A stretch of DNA of 64,000 nt from an uncultured Lysobacterales bacterium (lineage in GTDB: Bacteria > Pseudomonadota > Gammaproteobacteria > Xanthomonadales > SZUA-36), in contig CALDVW010000010.1 in NCBI GenBank assembly GCA_937924405.1, positions 1 through 64,000 of the forward strand, read 5' to 3'. Made by a program: the position numbers and the translations under genes. Positions 29,462 to 39,213 of the stretch are shown piece by piece. The stretch's first letter is position 1, and every line of letters starts with the position of its first letter. The notes under the pieces were generated by a model. It was not told where the DNA came from. It ran no database searches and worked only from the letters and a program-made list of their open reading frames with translations.

Positions 29462-30157
29462 ATGTTGTTCTCACCCCAGATTCCCCTGCAGCTCGAGCCT
29501 CGCCGCCCGGATCGCCTGGAAGAGTTCGTAGCCGGCCCGAACGGAATTCCACTGGCGGCGGTCAGGCAGTTACTCGAGGAGCCGGGAGGCATTCTGTTTT
29601 TGTCCGGCCCGGAAGGGTCAGGGAAATCACACCTGCTGAACGCTCTTTGCCATTCAGCCCGGGAAGCCGGACTGGCAGCTTTTTACATTGCCTTGAAAAG
29701 CCTGCCCGAAGAGGCAGCCGCCAGCCTGGAAGGTTTGCAGGTTCTGGACCTGGTTTGTGTCGATGACCTCGATTCGGTGGCAGGCAACCCGGTCTGGGAA
29801 AATGCTCTGTTCCGTTGCTTCAACGAAGTTCGGGCTGCGCACGGCCGGCTTCTTGTCAGCAGCAGAAAACGACTGTCGTCACTGGATTTCCTTCTCCCGG
29901 ATCTGGCTTCGAGATTGGCCTGGGGCGTTCGCCAGAACCTCCAGCTTCCAGACGACGAGGGCAAGATGGAGATCCTGGATCAGCGGGCGCGTACATTGCG
30001 GATCGAGTTACCGGGGGATGTCCGGGCGTACCTTCTCAAGCACTCCAGGCGCGACATGGCTTCGCTGCTCTCAGCCCTCGAGCGCCTGAAGGACGCTGCC
30101 TTCGCCAGCAAAAGGAAAATCACCGTGCCACTGGCCAGGGAAATCCTCAATTCCTGA
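29462..30157 (+). CDS. hda: DnaA regulatory inactivator Hda
   Basis: A 231-aa AAA+ protein. An N-terminal clamp-binding motif (QIPLQL, 6-11) links it to the beta clamp. The P-loop region is LSGPEGSGKSHLL, with the sensor 2 region RDMASLLSALERL. With the DNA-loaded clamp it stimulates ATP hydrolysis by DnaA and so prevents re-initiation. Its ATG abuts the perM stop, so translation is coupled. Confidence 0.93.
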   Translation: MLFSPQIPLQLEPRRPDRLEEFVAGPNGIPLAAVRQLLEEPGGILFLSGPEGSGKSHLLNALCHSAREAGLAAFYIALKSLPEEAAASLEGLQVLDLVCVDDLDSVAGNPVWENALFRCFNEVRAAHGRLLVSSRKRLSSLDFLLPDLASRLAWGVRQNLQLPDDEGKMEILDQRARTLRIELPGDVRAYLLKHSRRDMASLLSALERLKDAAFASKRKITVPLAREILNS

Positions 30158-30171
30158 CGAACCGGATTCCC

Positions 30172-30189
30172 TGACCTATTTAAAGGTCA
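30172..30189. terminator. Small hairpin between convergent genes
   Basis: TGACCT and AGGTCA form a 6-bp stem around the AT-rich loop ATTTAA. It lies over the stop of the 595-aa lipoprotein gene, 15 bases after hda. There is no T tract and few GC pairs, so termination is doubtful. Confidence 0.25.
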
Positions 30190-31963
30190 TCTGATTGTCG
30201 GCGACAAAGCCATCGCTGGTAAATCGCAATATGGTGTGGCTGCGATCCGCCATTTCACTGAAGCTTTTCAACGCCGCTTCTTGAATCTCCCTGGCAGCCT
30301 GCGAGTGCGCATCGTGGTCGCCCTTGTGCTGATCCATTCCGTCCTGGTGATGGTCGCCCGATTTTCCGGTGTAATCAAGGTAGGCTGCCACGTCATAGCT
30401 GGCCGAAAGGAAAGTGCCATCAGGTCCGGATTTTTGATCCAGGTATGGCAGTAAACCCGATTCTTCACCTTCACCCACCGCCAGTCCAATCGCGTTATCC
30501 GATAAGGCAGCGAAGGCCACCATCCCCGGTACGGGAACCAGGGATTCCGGCAATCGGACCGGAGGGTCGCCCGGGGTTATCGAAAGCGTTGACAGGTCTG
30601 GAATGAACATCTGTGCCATTCCGATGAACATTTCCGGTTGTTCAACGTGAACCGCGAGGTGTCCCCTTGCGTTTTGGGGAATGGAATCGTGGCCCACCAT
30701 GATTTCGCTCAGCCGGATTCTCAAACCACGGAAATTGTTAACGAACGGGGGCATCGGCTGATTGAGCTGGGTCAGGCTTTCAGAGGCACTGCTATTGAGA
30801 TCGGCCAGGTGCTCACATTGGTACGGGTCATCCACGATCGCAGTCACTTTTTCCCGCAGGAAGTCGCGCACCGGTCCGAATTTCATACCGAAAGCAAATT
30901 CAAGGATTCGGTCCGAATGAGCGTCGACCATCGGGATTTTCGAAACCAGGTCCATCAACTGGCCGGCGAGGCTCGCGGGAGTCTCCACCCGGTACTGAAC
31001 CGAAACTGCTGAAGTGGTCAGTTCTGTCGTTCCCATGGTGATACGCGGCGCATGATCGATGATTTCATGAATTTCCGAGACGCACTCCTGCGTGAGTGAC
31101 GCAGGATCAAATTCACCCGATGAAGCCAGCGCCCGGCCAGCTACGGTTTCTGCTTGCAGAAACTGGTCCGCCAGCTTCCGGATATCGAGGATGCCTGAGC
31201 CATGGGGTGTGTATTCATGAGTCCGGTTCAACTCGGCCAACCGGGCCTGTGCATCACTGTCTACAGGCATCTGCAAACCAAGAAAGGCTGGCAGGAGTTC
31301 TGACTCAGCCATTGCCGGAAAGAGGCTTATGGCCAGGTGGTCATCGAGTATGGAAAGATAAAGGCTGATGGGTGATTCGTCGACGCCTTCATCGCCGACA
31401 CGCCAGAAAGAAACCCCCTGAAAATTCTGTTCCGGGGCCTCGATACCGGCATTGTTCAGGACGCGTTCAATGGTAGCGCGCAGGACTTCGGAATCTGAAA
31501 GGCCCAGGCGGACGACAGGGAAAGCACCCATGCCGTAAACAACCTTGTTTGATCGCAGATCGAATCCAAGGCTTTCCAGCCCGGGTCTGCTCAGCTTGCC
31601 GTCCAACTCCACCAGCAGGGCGTGCGCCAGCGCCAAGCCCATTTCGTCGTGATATGAAGCTTCAATTGCTTCTTCACTGCCTTGCGGTAGCGCGGCAGTG
31701 GTTTCCATCTCCGCGCGCGCTATGCTCAACCGGTTTTGCATGGAATCCAGAACCGGCTGCAGGCGTATCAGGAACGTATCGATAACTTCCTCCGGTACCG
31801 GCTCCAGGTTGGCCAGCAGATAGGGAGTGTCGGCCGGCACATGAAGCAGCAGGTCATTACTCGGGCCGCTGTCAGTAACGACCTGTTGCTCGTCGCTCTT
31901 AGTGCAGGCGCCAAGTAAAATCATCGAAAGGATGGCGAAAGTGGCCAGGCGGATTTTGGTCAT
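30176..31963 (-). CDS. Uncharacterised lipoprotein with His/Asp-rich C-terminal segment
   Basis: A 595-aa protein I do not recognise. A signal peptide ends in the lipobox LGAC (Cys20), and the next residues TKS favour the outer membrane. The mature part starts with LLLHVPADTPYLLANLEPVP, a pattern loosely like DUF3352-type extracellular proteins. At ~550 a short His/Asp-rich run (DHHQDGMDQHKGDHDAHSQ) could bind metal. Two Cys remain (~297 and ~386). It is a monocistronic gene convergent with hda, with a clear promoter and operator-like palindrome upstream. No neighbour suggests its job. Confidence 0.75.
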   Translation of the reverse strand: MTKIRLATFAILSMILLGACTKSDEQQVVTDSGPSNDLLLHVPADTPYLLANLEPVPEEVIDTFLIRLQPVLDSMQNRLSIARAEMETTAALPQGSEEAIEASYHDEMGLALAHALLVELDGKLSRPGLESLGFDLRSNKVVYGMGAFPVVRLGLSDSEVLRATIERVLNNAGIEAPEQNFQGVSFWRVGDEGVDESPISLYLSILDDHLAISLFPAMAESELLPAFLGLQMPVDSDAQARLAELNRTHEYTPHGSGILDIRKLADQFLQAETVAGRALASSGEFDPASLTQECVSEIHEIIDHAPRITMGTTELTTSAVSVQYRVETPASLAGQLMDLVSKIPMVDAHSDRILEFAFGMKFGPVRDFLREKVTAIVDDPYQCEHLADLNSSASESLTQLNQPMPPFVNNFRGLRIRLSEIMVGHDSIPQNARGHLAVHVEQPEMFIGMAQMFIPDLSTLSITPGDPPVRLPESLVPVPGMVAFAALSDNAIGLAVGEGEESGLLPYLDQKSGPDGTFLSASYDVAAYLDYTGKSGDHHQDGMDQHKGDHDAHSQAAREIQEAALKSFSEMADRSHTILRFTSDGFVADNQMTFK

Positions 31964-31991
31964 ATCAATTCTCTTGTGTCAGCTTGTGTAG

Positions 31992-32013
31992 GTGTTATAC
32001 CACAGTATAACAC
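31992..32013 (-). promoter_or_regulatory. Perfect 9+9 palindrome over the -10 box of the lipoprotein gene
   Basis: GTGTTATAC, four bases, then GTATAACAC: a perfect 9-bp inverted repeat. On the minus strand it covers the -10 hexamer TATAAC (31994-31999). A -35-like TTGCAT lies 17 bases upstream (32017-32022). The lipoprotein ATG is ~24 bases past the predicted start site. This geometry is that of a dimeric repressor operator. It is AT rich and has no T tract, so it is not a terminator. I cannot name the regulator. Confidence 0.65.
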
Positions 32014-32093
32014 TATATGCAATTTTCCGACTGTCGTGTCGGGCCAGGAAGGTGGTTTTTATTCTCCCGCGAAGGGAATGACGCCATTTCAAG

Positions 32094-33739
<1,646 letters not shown>

Positions 33740-33812
33740 AAGCACATTTTGCCGCAATTACCGGGCCTGTGTAATCCATTGGGTCTCAAATCACGGGGGA
33801 TCTCATTTAAAC

Positions 33813-33829
33813 AGTACTTATATGGTACT
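33813..33829 (+). promoter_or_regulatory. Operator-like inverted repeat and -10 box before the suf regulator
   Basis: AGTAC, seven bases, GTACT forms an inverted repeat directly upstream of the Rrf2-type gene. The -10-like TACTAT at 33826-33831 overlaps its right arm and would start transcription at or within a base or two of the ATG at 33838. No Shine-Dalgarno lies at a normal distance. It is the expected place for autoregulation of suf by the encoded regulator. Confidence 0.5.
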
Positions 33830-33837
33830 ATATAGGG

Positions 33838-34284
33838 ATGTTGAGAATATCAAAATTGACCGACTATGCCATTCTGCTCATGGTGGAGCTGACCCGTGAC
33901 AGCGAAATGCTGAGCGCTCATGCACTGGCGGAGCGAATCCATGTCGAAATTCCGACCGCCAGCAAAGTGCTCAAATTGCTGGCCGGGGATGGCTTGCTTG
34001 AGTCCTATCGGGGAGCGAGTGGGGGCTACCGCGTGAGTCGGCAGGCGGGCGATATCAGCGTGGCGGAAGTGATAGCCGCAATCGAAGGGCCGATCGCAAT
34101 GACTGAATGCAGTGTGGAAGAGGGCCTCTGCAGTCAGGAAGACAGCTGTGAACTGCGCAGCAACTGGCAGCGGATCAGTCTGGCGGTAGCCGGGGCGCTG
34201 CAGGAAGTAAGCCTGGCTGAAATGTCCACTCCGATGACAAAAAACGATAATCCCCTGCAAATAACCACCTTGAGCGTCAGTTGA
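33838..34284 (+). CDS. Rrf2-family Fe-S regulator of the suf operon
   Basis: A 148-aa winged-helix regulator ([41 protein letters not shown]). Three cysteines at 91, 98 and 104 match the cluster-binding Cys of IscR, so it should bind a 2Fe-2S cluster. Its location at the head of sufBCDS matches the SUF assembly regulators of Xanthomonas-like bacteria rather than IscR of the isc operon. It likely represses suf and itself when iron-sulfur supply is adequate. Confidence 0.88.
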   Translation: MLRISKLTDYAILLMVELTRDSEMLSAHALAERIHVEIPTASKVLKLLAGDGLLESYRGASGGYRVSRQAGDISVAEVIAAIEGPIAMTECSVEEGLCSQEDSCELRSNWQRISLAVAGALQEVSLAEMSTPMTKNDNPLQITTLSVS

Positions 34285-34309
34285 AACCCGCAATGAGAGT
34301 CATTCGATC

Positions 34310-35773
34310 ATGAGTAACGAACAGACCAAGGCAGATCCGTCGTCTGTCGATCATTTCGTTCAGCAGAAGTACCAACACGGGTTTGTCACTGAGATCGAAT
34401 CCGAAACGGTGCCTCCCGGCCTGGACGAAAATGTAATTCGGTGGATTTCAGCGAGGAAGGAAGAGCCCGGTTGGCTGCTCGAGTGGCGGCTGGACGCATA
34501 CCGGCAATGGCTGAATATGACGCCGCCGGACTGGGCTCACCTCGAGATCGACCCGATCGATTTTCAGGCGATTTCCTATTTTTCGGCTCCCAAGTCCGAC
34601 AAGGACAAACCGCAAAGCCTGGACGAAGTCGACCCGAAATTGCTGGAAACCTACGACAAGCTCGGAGTGCCCCTGCATGAGCGCGCCCGGCTCGCGGGTG
34701 TGGCAGTGGATGCTGTATTTGATTCGATTTCAATCGGCACTACTTTTCGCGATGAACTCATGAAGGCGGGTGTGATTTTCTGCTCTTTTTCCGAAGCCGT
34801 GAAAGATCACCCGGAACTGGTCCGCAAATATCTCGGCACGGTGGTTCCATCACGTGATAATTTTTTCGCTGCTCTCAATTCAGCAGTCTTTTCCGATGGC
34901 AGCTTCGTGTTCATTCCGCGTGGTGTTCGCTGTCCGATGGAACTGAGTACCTATTTCCGGATCAATGCGGCCGAAACGGGGCAGTTTGAGAGAACACTGA
35001 TCATTGCCGAAGACAGCAGCTATGTCAGCTATCTGGAGGGCTGCACGGCACCTATGCGTGATGAGAACCAGCTTCATGCCGCCGTAGTTGAACTGGTGGC
35101 GCTGGAACAAGCAGAAATCAAGTATTCGACGGTGCAGAACTGGTATCCCGGTGATGAAAATGGAGTGGGCGGAATTTACAACTTCGTGACCAAACGTGGT
35201 GATTGCCGCGGCGCACGCTCAAAAATCAGCTGGACGCAGGTAGAAACCGGTTCGGCAATTACCTGGAAGTACCCGTCATGCGTATTGCGTGGTGATCATT
35301 CGGTGGGCGAATTCTATTCGGTCGCCCTCACCAATAACTGCCAACAGGCGGACACCGGCACGAAGATGATACATATTGGGCGGGAAACCCGCAGCAAGAT
35401 CATTTCGAAGGGCATATCAGCCGGTCGCGGCCAGAACGCCTACCGTGGGCTGGTGCGAGTGGCAAAAAAGGCGGATAAGGCGCGTAATTTTACACAGTGC
35501 GACTCGATGCTGATCGGAAAAGGCTGCGGCGCCCACACTTTTCCCTATATCGAAGTCAGCAATCCCTCGGCGAAAGTAGAACACGAAGCGACGACATCCC
35601 GCATCGGCGAAGACCAGATGTTTTATTGCCTGCAACGCGGTATTTCCGAAGAAGATGCGGTATCGATGATTGTCGATGGCTTTTGCAAGCAGGTCTTCCG
35701 CGAACTGCCGATGGAGTTTGCTGTAGAAGCCAAGGCCCTGCTGGAAGTCAGACTAGAAGGTGCGGTTGGCTGA
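34310..35773 (+). CDS. sufB: Fe-S cluster assembly scaffold protein SufB
   Basis: A 487-aa SufB with the beta-helix core that pairs with SufD and the SufC ATPase. Recognisable segments are [64 protein letters not shown] and the C-terminal Cys-containing [19 protein letters not shown]. It starts 25 bases after the regulator gene. SufBCD assembles clusters under oxidative or iron stress. Confidence 0.96.
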   Translation: MSNEQTKADPSSVDHFVQQKYQHGFVTEIESETVPPGLDENVIRWISARKEEPGWLLEWRLDAYRQWLNMTPPDWAHLEIDPIDFQAISYFSAPKSDKDKPQSLDEVDPKLLETYDKLGVPLHERARLAGVAVDAVFDSISIGTTFRDELMKAGVIFCSFSEAVKDHPELVRKYLGTVVPSRDNFFAALNSAVFSDGSFVFIPRGVRCPMELSTYFRINAAETGQFERTLIIAEDSSYVSYLEGCTAPMRDENQLHAAVVELVALEQAEIKYSTVQNWYPGDENGVGGIYNFVTKRGDCRGARSKISWTQVETGSAITWKYPSCVLRGDHSVGEFYSVALTNNCQQADTGTKMIHIGRETRSKIISKGISAGRGQNAYRGLVRVAKKADKARNFTQCDSMLIGKGCGAHTFPYIEVSNPSAKVEHEATTSRIGEDQMFYCLQRGISEEDAVSMIVDGFCKQVFRELPMEFAVEAKALLEVRLEGAVG

Positions 35774-35809
35774 CGATTACTGACATGATCTGAACAGAGA
35801 GAGTTATAT

Positions 35810-36586
35810 ATGCTGGAAATCAAAAACCTCCATGCCACGGTGGGCGGTAAGCCCATATTGAAAGGTCTGAATCTCAAAGTATCGGATGGTGAAGTACATG
35901 CCATCATGGGCCCCAACGGTGCAGGAAAAAGCACCCTTGGTAATGTCATTGCCGGCCGTGACGGGTATGACGTCACCGCCGGTGAGGTGCTTTACAAGGG
36001 TGCTGACCTGTTACAGCTGGAGCCGGAAGAACGGGCCTGCGAAGGTATTTTTCTGGCGTTTCAGTATCCGGTGGAAATTCCCGGAGTGAACAACACTTAC
36101 TTCCTGCGGGCGGCGCTGAATGCCCAACGCAAATACCGCGGTGAGCCGGAACTAGACTCCATGCAGTTTCTAAAACTGGTGCGTGAAAAGCTGCATATTC
36201 TGCATATCAGTGATGACCTGATGCATCGCGCGGTCAACGAAGGATTTTCGGGCGGTGAGAAAAAACGTAACGAGATTTTCCAGATGGCGGTGCTTGAACC
36301 GTCGCTGGCCATACTCGATGAAACGGATTCCGGACTCGACATTGATGCTCTGCGACTGGTCGCGGAAGGGGTAAATCGCCTGCGGAGCGAAGACCGCTCG
36401 ATCATCGTCGTCACTCATTACCAACGGCTTCTCGATCACATCGTGCCCGATGTCGTGCATGTTCTGGCTGATGGAAAAATTGTCGCCAGCGGTGACGCGG
36501 ACCTGGCGTTGAAACTGGAAGAAAAGGGTTACACCTGGCTCGAGCAAGGTGGCATTCAACCGCTCAATGAAGAAGCAAGGGTTTGA
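35810..36586 (+). CDS. sufC: Fe-S assembly ATPase SufC
   Basis: A 258-aa soluble ABC-type ATPase. Walker A is GPNGAGKST, the signature is FSGGEKKRNEIFQM, Walker B is LAILDETDSGLDIDAL, with the switch His in VVTHYQRLL. It drives the conformational change of SufBD. Follows sufB by 36 bases and precedes sufD by 12. Confidence 0.96.
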   Translation: MLEIKNLHATVGGKPILKGLNLKVSDGEVHAIMGPNGAGKSTLGNVIAGRDGYDVTAGEVLYKGADLLQLEPEERACEGIFLAFQYPVEIPGVNNTYFLRAALNAQRKYRGEPELDSMQFLKLVREKLHILHISDDLMHRAVNEGFSGGEKKRNEIFQMAVLEPSLAILDETDSGLDIDALRLVAEGVNRLRSEDRSIIVVTHYQRLLDHIVPDVVHVLADGKIVASGDADLALKLEEKGYTWLEQGGIQPLNEEARV

Positions 36587-36598
36587 GGATAGCGGACA

Positions 36599-37927
36599 AT
36601 GAGTAACACCCAGGCTTTATCGACAGCGGACAAATGGTTCCGGGCATACCAGGCGCTGGACCAGACTGCGGATCCCGGCTGGATGCAATCTCTTCGGGAG
36701 AATGCGGCGAAGCAGCTCAGCGTCAACGGATTGCCGCACCGTAAAATCGAAGAATGGAAATATACCCCCCTGCGCCGTTTGGAAAACCTCGAGCTGCAAA
36801 CCCGCAACCAGCGGGAAATCCCTCCGGTGGATACCCAGTTTCCCGCAGCCATTGCTGAACCTTCTGCTCTGGTAATCGACATTTCAGACGGGTCGCTGCA
36901 ATCCCGGCAGGAGACTCCGGATGGATTGACCATCAATTCGCTGGCCGGGGGGCTTGGAAAATACGAAGACAGGCTGAGGTCTCTGTGCGAGGCAACAGAT
37001 CTGAGCGGCCCTGGCCGTGCTTTTGCGGCATTGAACACCGCGTTTCTGGACCAGGGCCTGCTGATTCATGCCGGCGCCGGGGTCAAAGCTGGCTCAATCC
37101 TCATCCGCTGGGCCTTTTCCCCAGCAGAAGCAGCCCGCCTGGACAACTTCAGGGTGTTTGTCCTTCTGGATGCGGGTGCTGAGCTGGCGGTCATTGAGCA
37201 GTTTGAAAGTACAGTCGGAACAGAAAATGCGCTGAACGTTATAAGCCAGGTGGAACTCGGAAAAGGGGCTGCGCTGGAGCATGTTCGAGTCCAATTGGAG
37301 TCGGACCGCTGCTCGCTGCTTACTTCCACTTCAATACGGCAGGCTGCGGACAGCCGTTACACATATAGCGGCTTCGATCTCGGCGGCGGGCTCGTGCGTC
37401 ATGAAATTGATGCCTCGCTCACCGGCCCTGGCGCTCATGCTGAGATCAGGGGTGCGTTCGTACTGGATGGCAGCCGTTACGTAGATAATCACGTAAGCGT
37501 GGATCATGTCTCTGCCGGATGCACCAGTCAGCAGTTTTTCAGAGGGGTGCTTGGTGGCCGTAGCCGCGGAGTGTTCAATGGCCGGGCGCTTATACGGGCT
37601 GGGGCCGATGGTTCTGTTGTGAAACAGTCCAACGCCAACCTGCTTTTATCGGGGCTGGCGGAAATGGATACCAAACCGGAACTTGAAATCTATGCCGATG
37701 AAGTCGAGGCCAGCCATGGAGCGACTGTCGGGCAGCTCGATGAAGCCGCCGTATTTTATTTGCGAACGCGCGGGCTCAGTGATGCACAGGCCCGCCGGAT
37801 GTTGACGGCGGCTTTTTGCCATGCGGTAACGGATCAGCTGGAAAACCGTACACTTGCCGACCGGCTGTCAGTCCTGCTGGACGAAGCGATGCCGGATGAA
37901 CCGCCAGAGACTGGGAGAGAAGATTGA
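36599..37927 (+). CDS. sufD: Fe-S cluster assembly protein SufD
   Basis: A 442-aa SufB paralogue. The N-terminal segment GLPHRKIEEWKYTPLRRLENL and the C-terminal region VDHVSAGCTSQQFFRGVLGGRSRGVFNGR with DEVEASHGATVGQLDE are diagnostic, the last including the conserved His. Its stop overlaps the sufS start. Confidence 0.95.
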   Translation: MSNTQALSTADKWFRAYQALDQTADPGWMQSLRENAAKQLSVNGLPHRKIEEWKYTPLRRLENLELQTRNQREIPPVDTQFPAAIAEPSALVIDISDGSLQSRQETPDGLTINSLAGGLGKYEDRLRSLCEATDLSGPGRAFAALNTAFLDQGLLIHAGAGVKAGSILIRWAFSPAEAARLDNFRVFVLLDAGAELAVIEQFESTVGTENALNVISQVELGKGAALEHVRVQLESDRCSLLTSTSIRQAADSRYTYSGFDLGGGLVRHEIDASLTGPGAHAEIRGAFVLDGSRYVDNHVSVDHVSAGCTSQQFFRGVLGGRSRGVFNGRALIRAGADGSVVKQSNANLLLSGLAEMDTKPELEIYADEVEASHGATVGQLDEAAVFYLRTRGLSDAQARRMLTAAFCHAVTDQLENRTLADRLSVLLDEAMPDEPPETGRED

Positions 37928-39177
37928 TCGAGCCGGTATCAGCGTCAGTGGAACCTGAGTCTACTTTCAATATCAACCGCATCCGCAGGGATTTTCCTAT
38001 CCTGGAGCGGGAGGTGCGTGGCAAACCTCTGATCTATTTCGATACTGCGGCTTCGGCGCAGAGGCCGCTCGCAGTGATTGACGCAGTCAATAATTTTTAT
38101 CGTGAGCACAACGCAAATGTTCACCGCGGGGTTCACACGCTGAGCCAGGAAGCGACAGATCTGTATGAGGGAGGACGCAGAAAGCTGGCGCAGTTTATCA
38201 ACGCTCCATCCGAACGCGAGGTCATTTTTACCCGTGGCACCACCGAATCCATCAACCTGGTCGCGCAGAGTTTCCTGCGCCCGAAACTGAAGCCCGGCGA
38301 TGAAATACTGGTCACACACATGGAGCATCACTCCAACATTGTTCCGTGGCAGATTCTGTGTCAACAGACCGGGGCCCTGCTCAGAGTGGTGCCCATAAAT
38401 CAACGCGGCGAATTGGAGATGGGCGCGCTGCAACGCCTGCTATCCGAGAGAGTCAAGATGCTTGGAATCGTGCAGGTCTCGAATGCGCTGGGAACCATCA
38501 ATCCGGTCGCTGAAATTTGCCGGATGGCTAAGCATCATGGGGTACCCGTGCTGGTGGACGGCGCTCAGGCGATGCCGCACATGCAAGTAGATGTTCAGGC
38601 CCTGGGTTGTGAGTTCTTCTGCCTCTCGGGCCACAAAATGTACGGACCCACCGGTGTCGGCGCGCTATGGGCGAGGGAATCGACCCTGGATTCCATGCCA
38701 CCCTGGCAAGGGGGGGGAGAAATGATCCGCCACGTGACGTTCGAAGAATCGACCTGGAACGATCTGCCGGCCAAATTCGAAGCGGGAACGCCCAATATCG
38801 CGGGCGGCGTCGGTCTGGGAGCCGCGGTGGATTATCTCAGCAAGCTGGGTCTTCCTGAAATTGCCGCTCATGAAAATCAAGTCCTGTCTTACGCCACGGA
38901 AAAGCTGGCTGAAATTGATGGCCTGAGGATCATTGGAACTGCCCGAGACAAGGCCAGCGTGATCAGTTTCATTCTGGGTGACATCCACCCTCACGACCTG
39001 GGCACCATCATCGACCACTATGGAGTGGCGCTGCGCACGGGTCATCATTGCGCCATGCCGGTAATGCAGTTTTTCGGAGTTCCTGCGACTGCCCGTGTAT
39101 CTTTCGGACTTTACAACACACAACAGGAAGTGGATGTGTTCGTCGATGCGCTGCTCAAAGTAAGAGAGATGTTCTAA
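37924..39177 (+). CDS. sufS: Cysteine desulfurase SufS
   Basis: A 417-aa group II PLP desulfurase. The PLP lysine lies in LSGHKMYGPTG; the active Cys lies in RTGHHCAMPVMQFF with the long loop of the SufS type. The start is a TTG at 37924 overlapping the sufD stop (TTGA), chosen because GGGAGAGAA lies just upstream and no ATG occurs nearby. A GTG at 37948 is the alternative. No sufE or sufU partner follows, which SufS normally needs for sulfur transfer. Confidence 0.94.
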   Translation: MIEPVSASVEPESTFNINRIRRDFPILEREVRGKPLIYFDTAASAQRPLAVIDAVNNFYREHNANVHRGVHTLSQEATDLYEGGRRKLAQFINAPSEREVIFTRGTTESINLVAQSFLRPKLKPGDEILVTHMEHHSNIVPWQILCQQTGALLRVVPINQRGELEMGALQRLLSERVKMLGIVQVSNALGTINPVAEICRMAKHHGVPVLVDGAQAMPHMQVDVQALGCEFFCLSGHKMYGPTGVGALWARESTLDSMPPWQGGGEMIRHVTFEESTWNDLPAKFEAGTPNIAGGVGLGAAVDYLSKLGLPEIAAHENQVLSYATEKLAEIDGLRIIGTARDKASVISFILGDIHPHDLGTIIDHYGVALRTGHHCAMPVMQFFGVPATARVSFGLYNTQQEVDVFVDALLKVREMF

Positions 39178-39180
39178 GCA

Positions 39181-39213
39181 GATTGAGGAGTAGCGGCGAG
39201 GCTCCTCCTAATC
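39181..39213. terminator. Stem-loop between convergent sufS and parC
   Basis: GATTGAGGAG pairs with CTCCTC then AATC (bulge CT) around an 11-base GC-rich loop. It starts 4 bases after the sufS stop and includes the parC stop codon. There is no T tract on either strand, so it would be a non-canonical or merely protective hairpin. Confidence 0.4.

Noticed and set aside
32029-32044. CCGAC-N6-GTCGG hairpin after murU as terminator
   Set aside because: Only five pairs, and on the minus strand it is followed by AAAATT rather than T residues.
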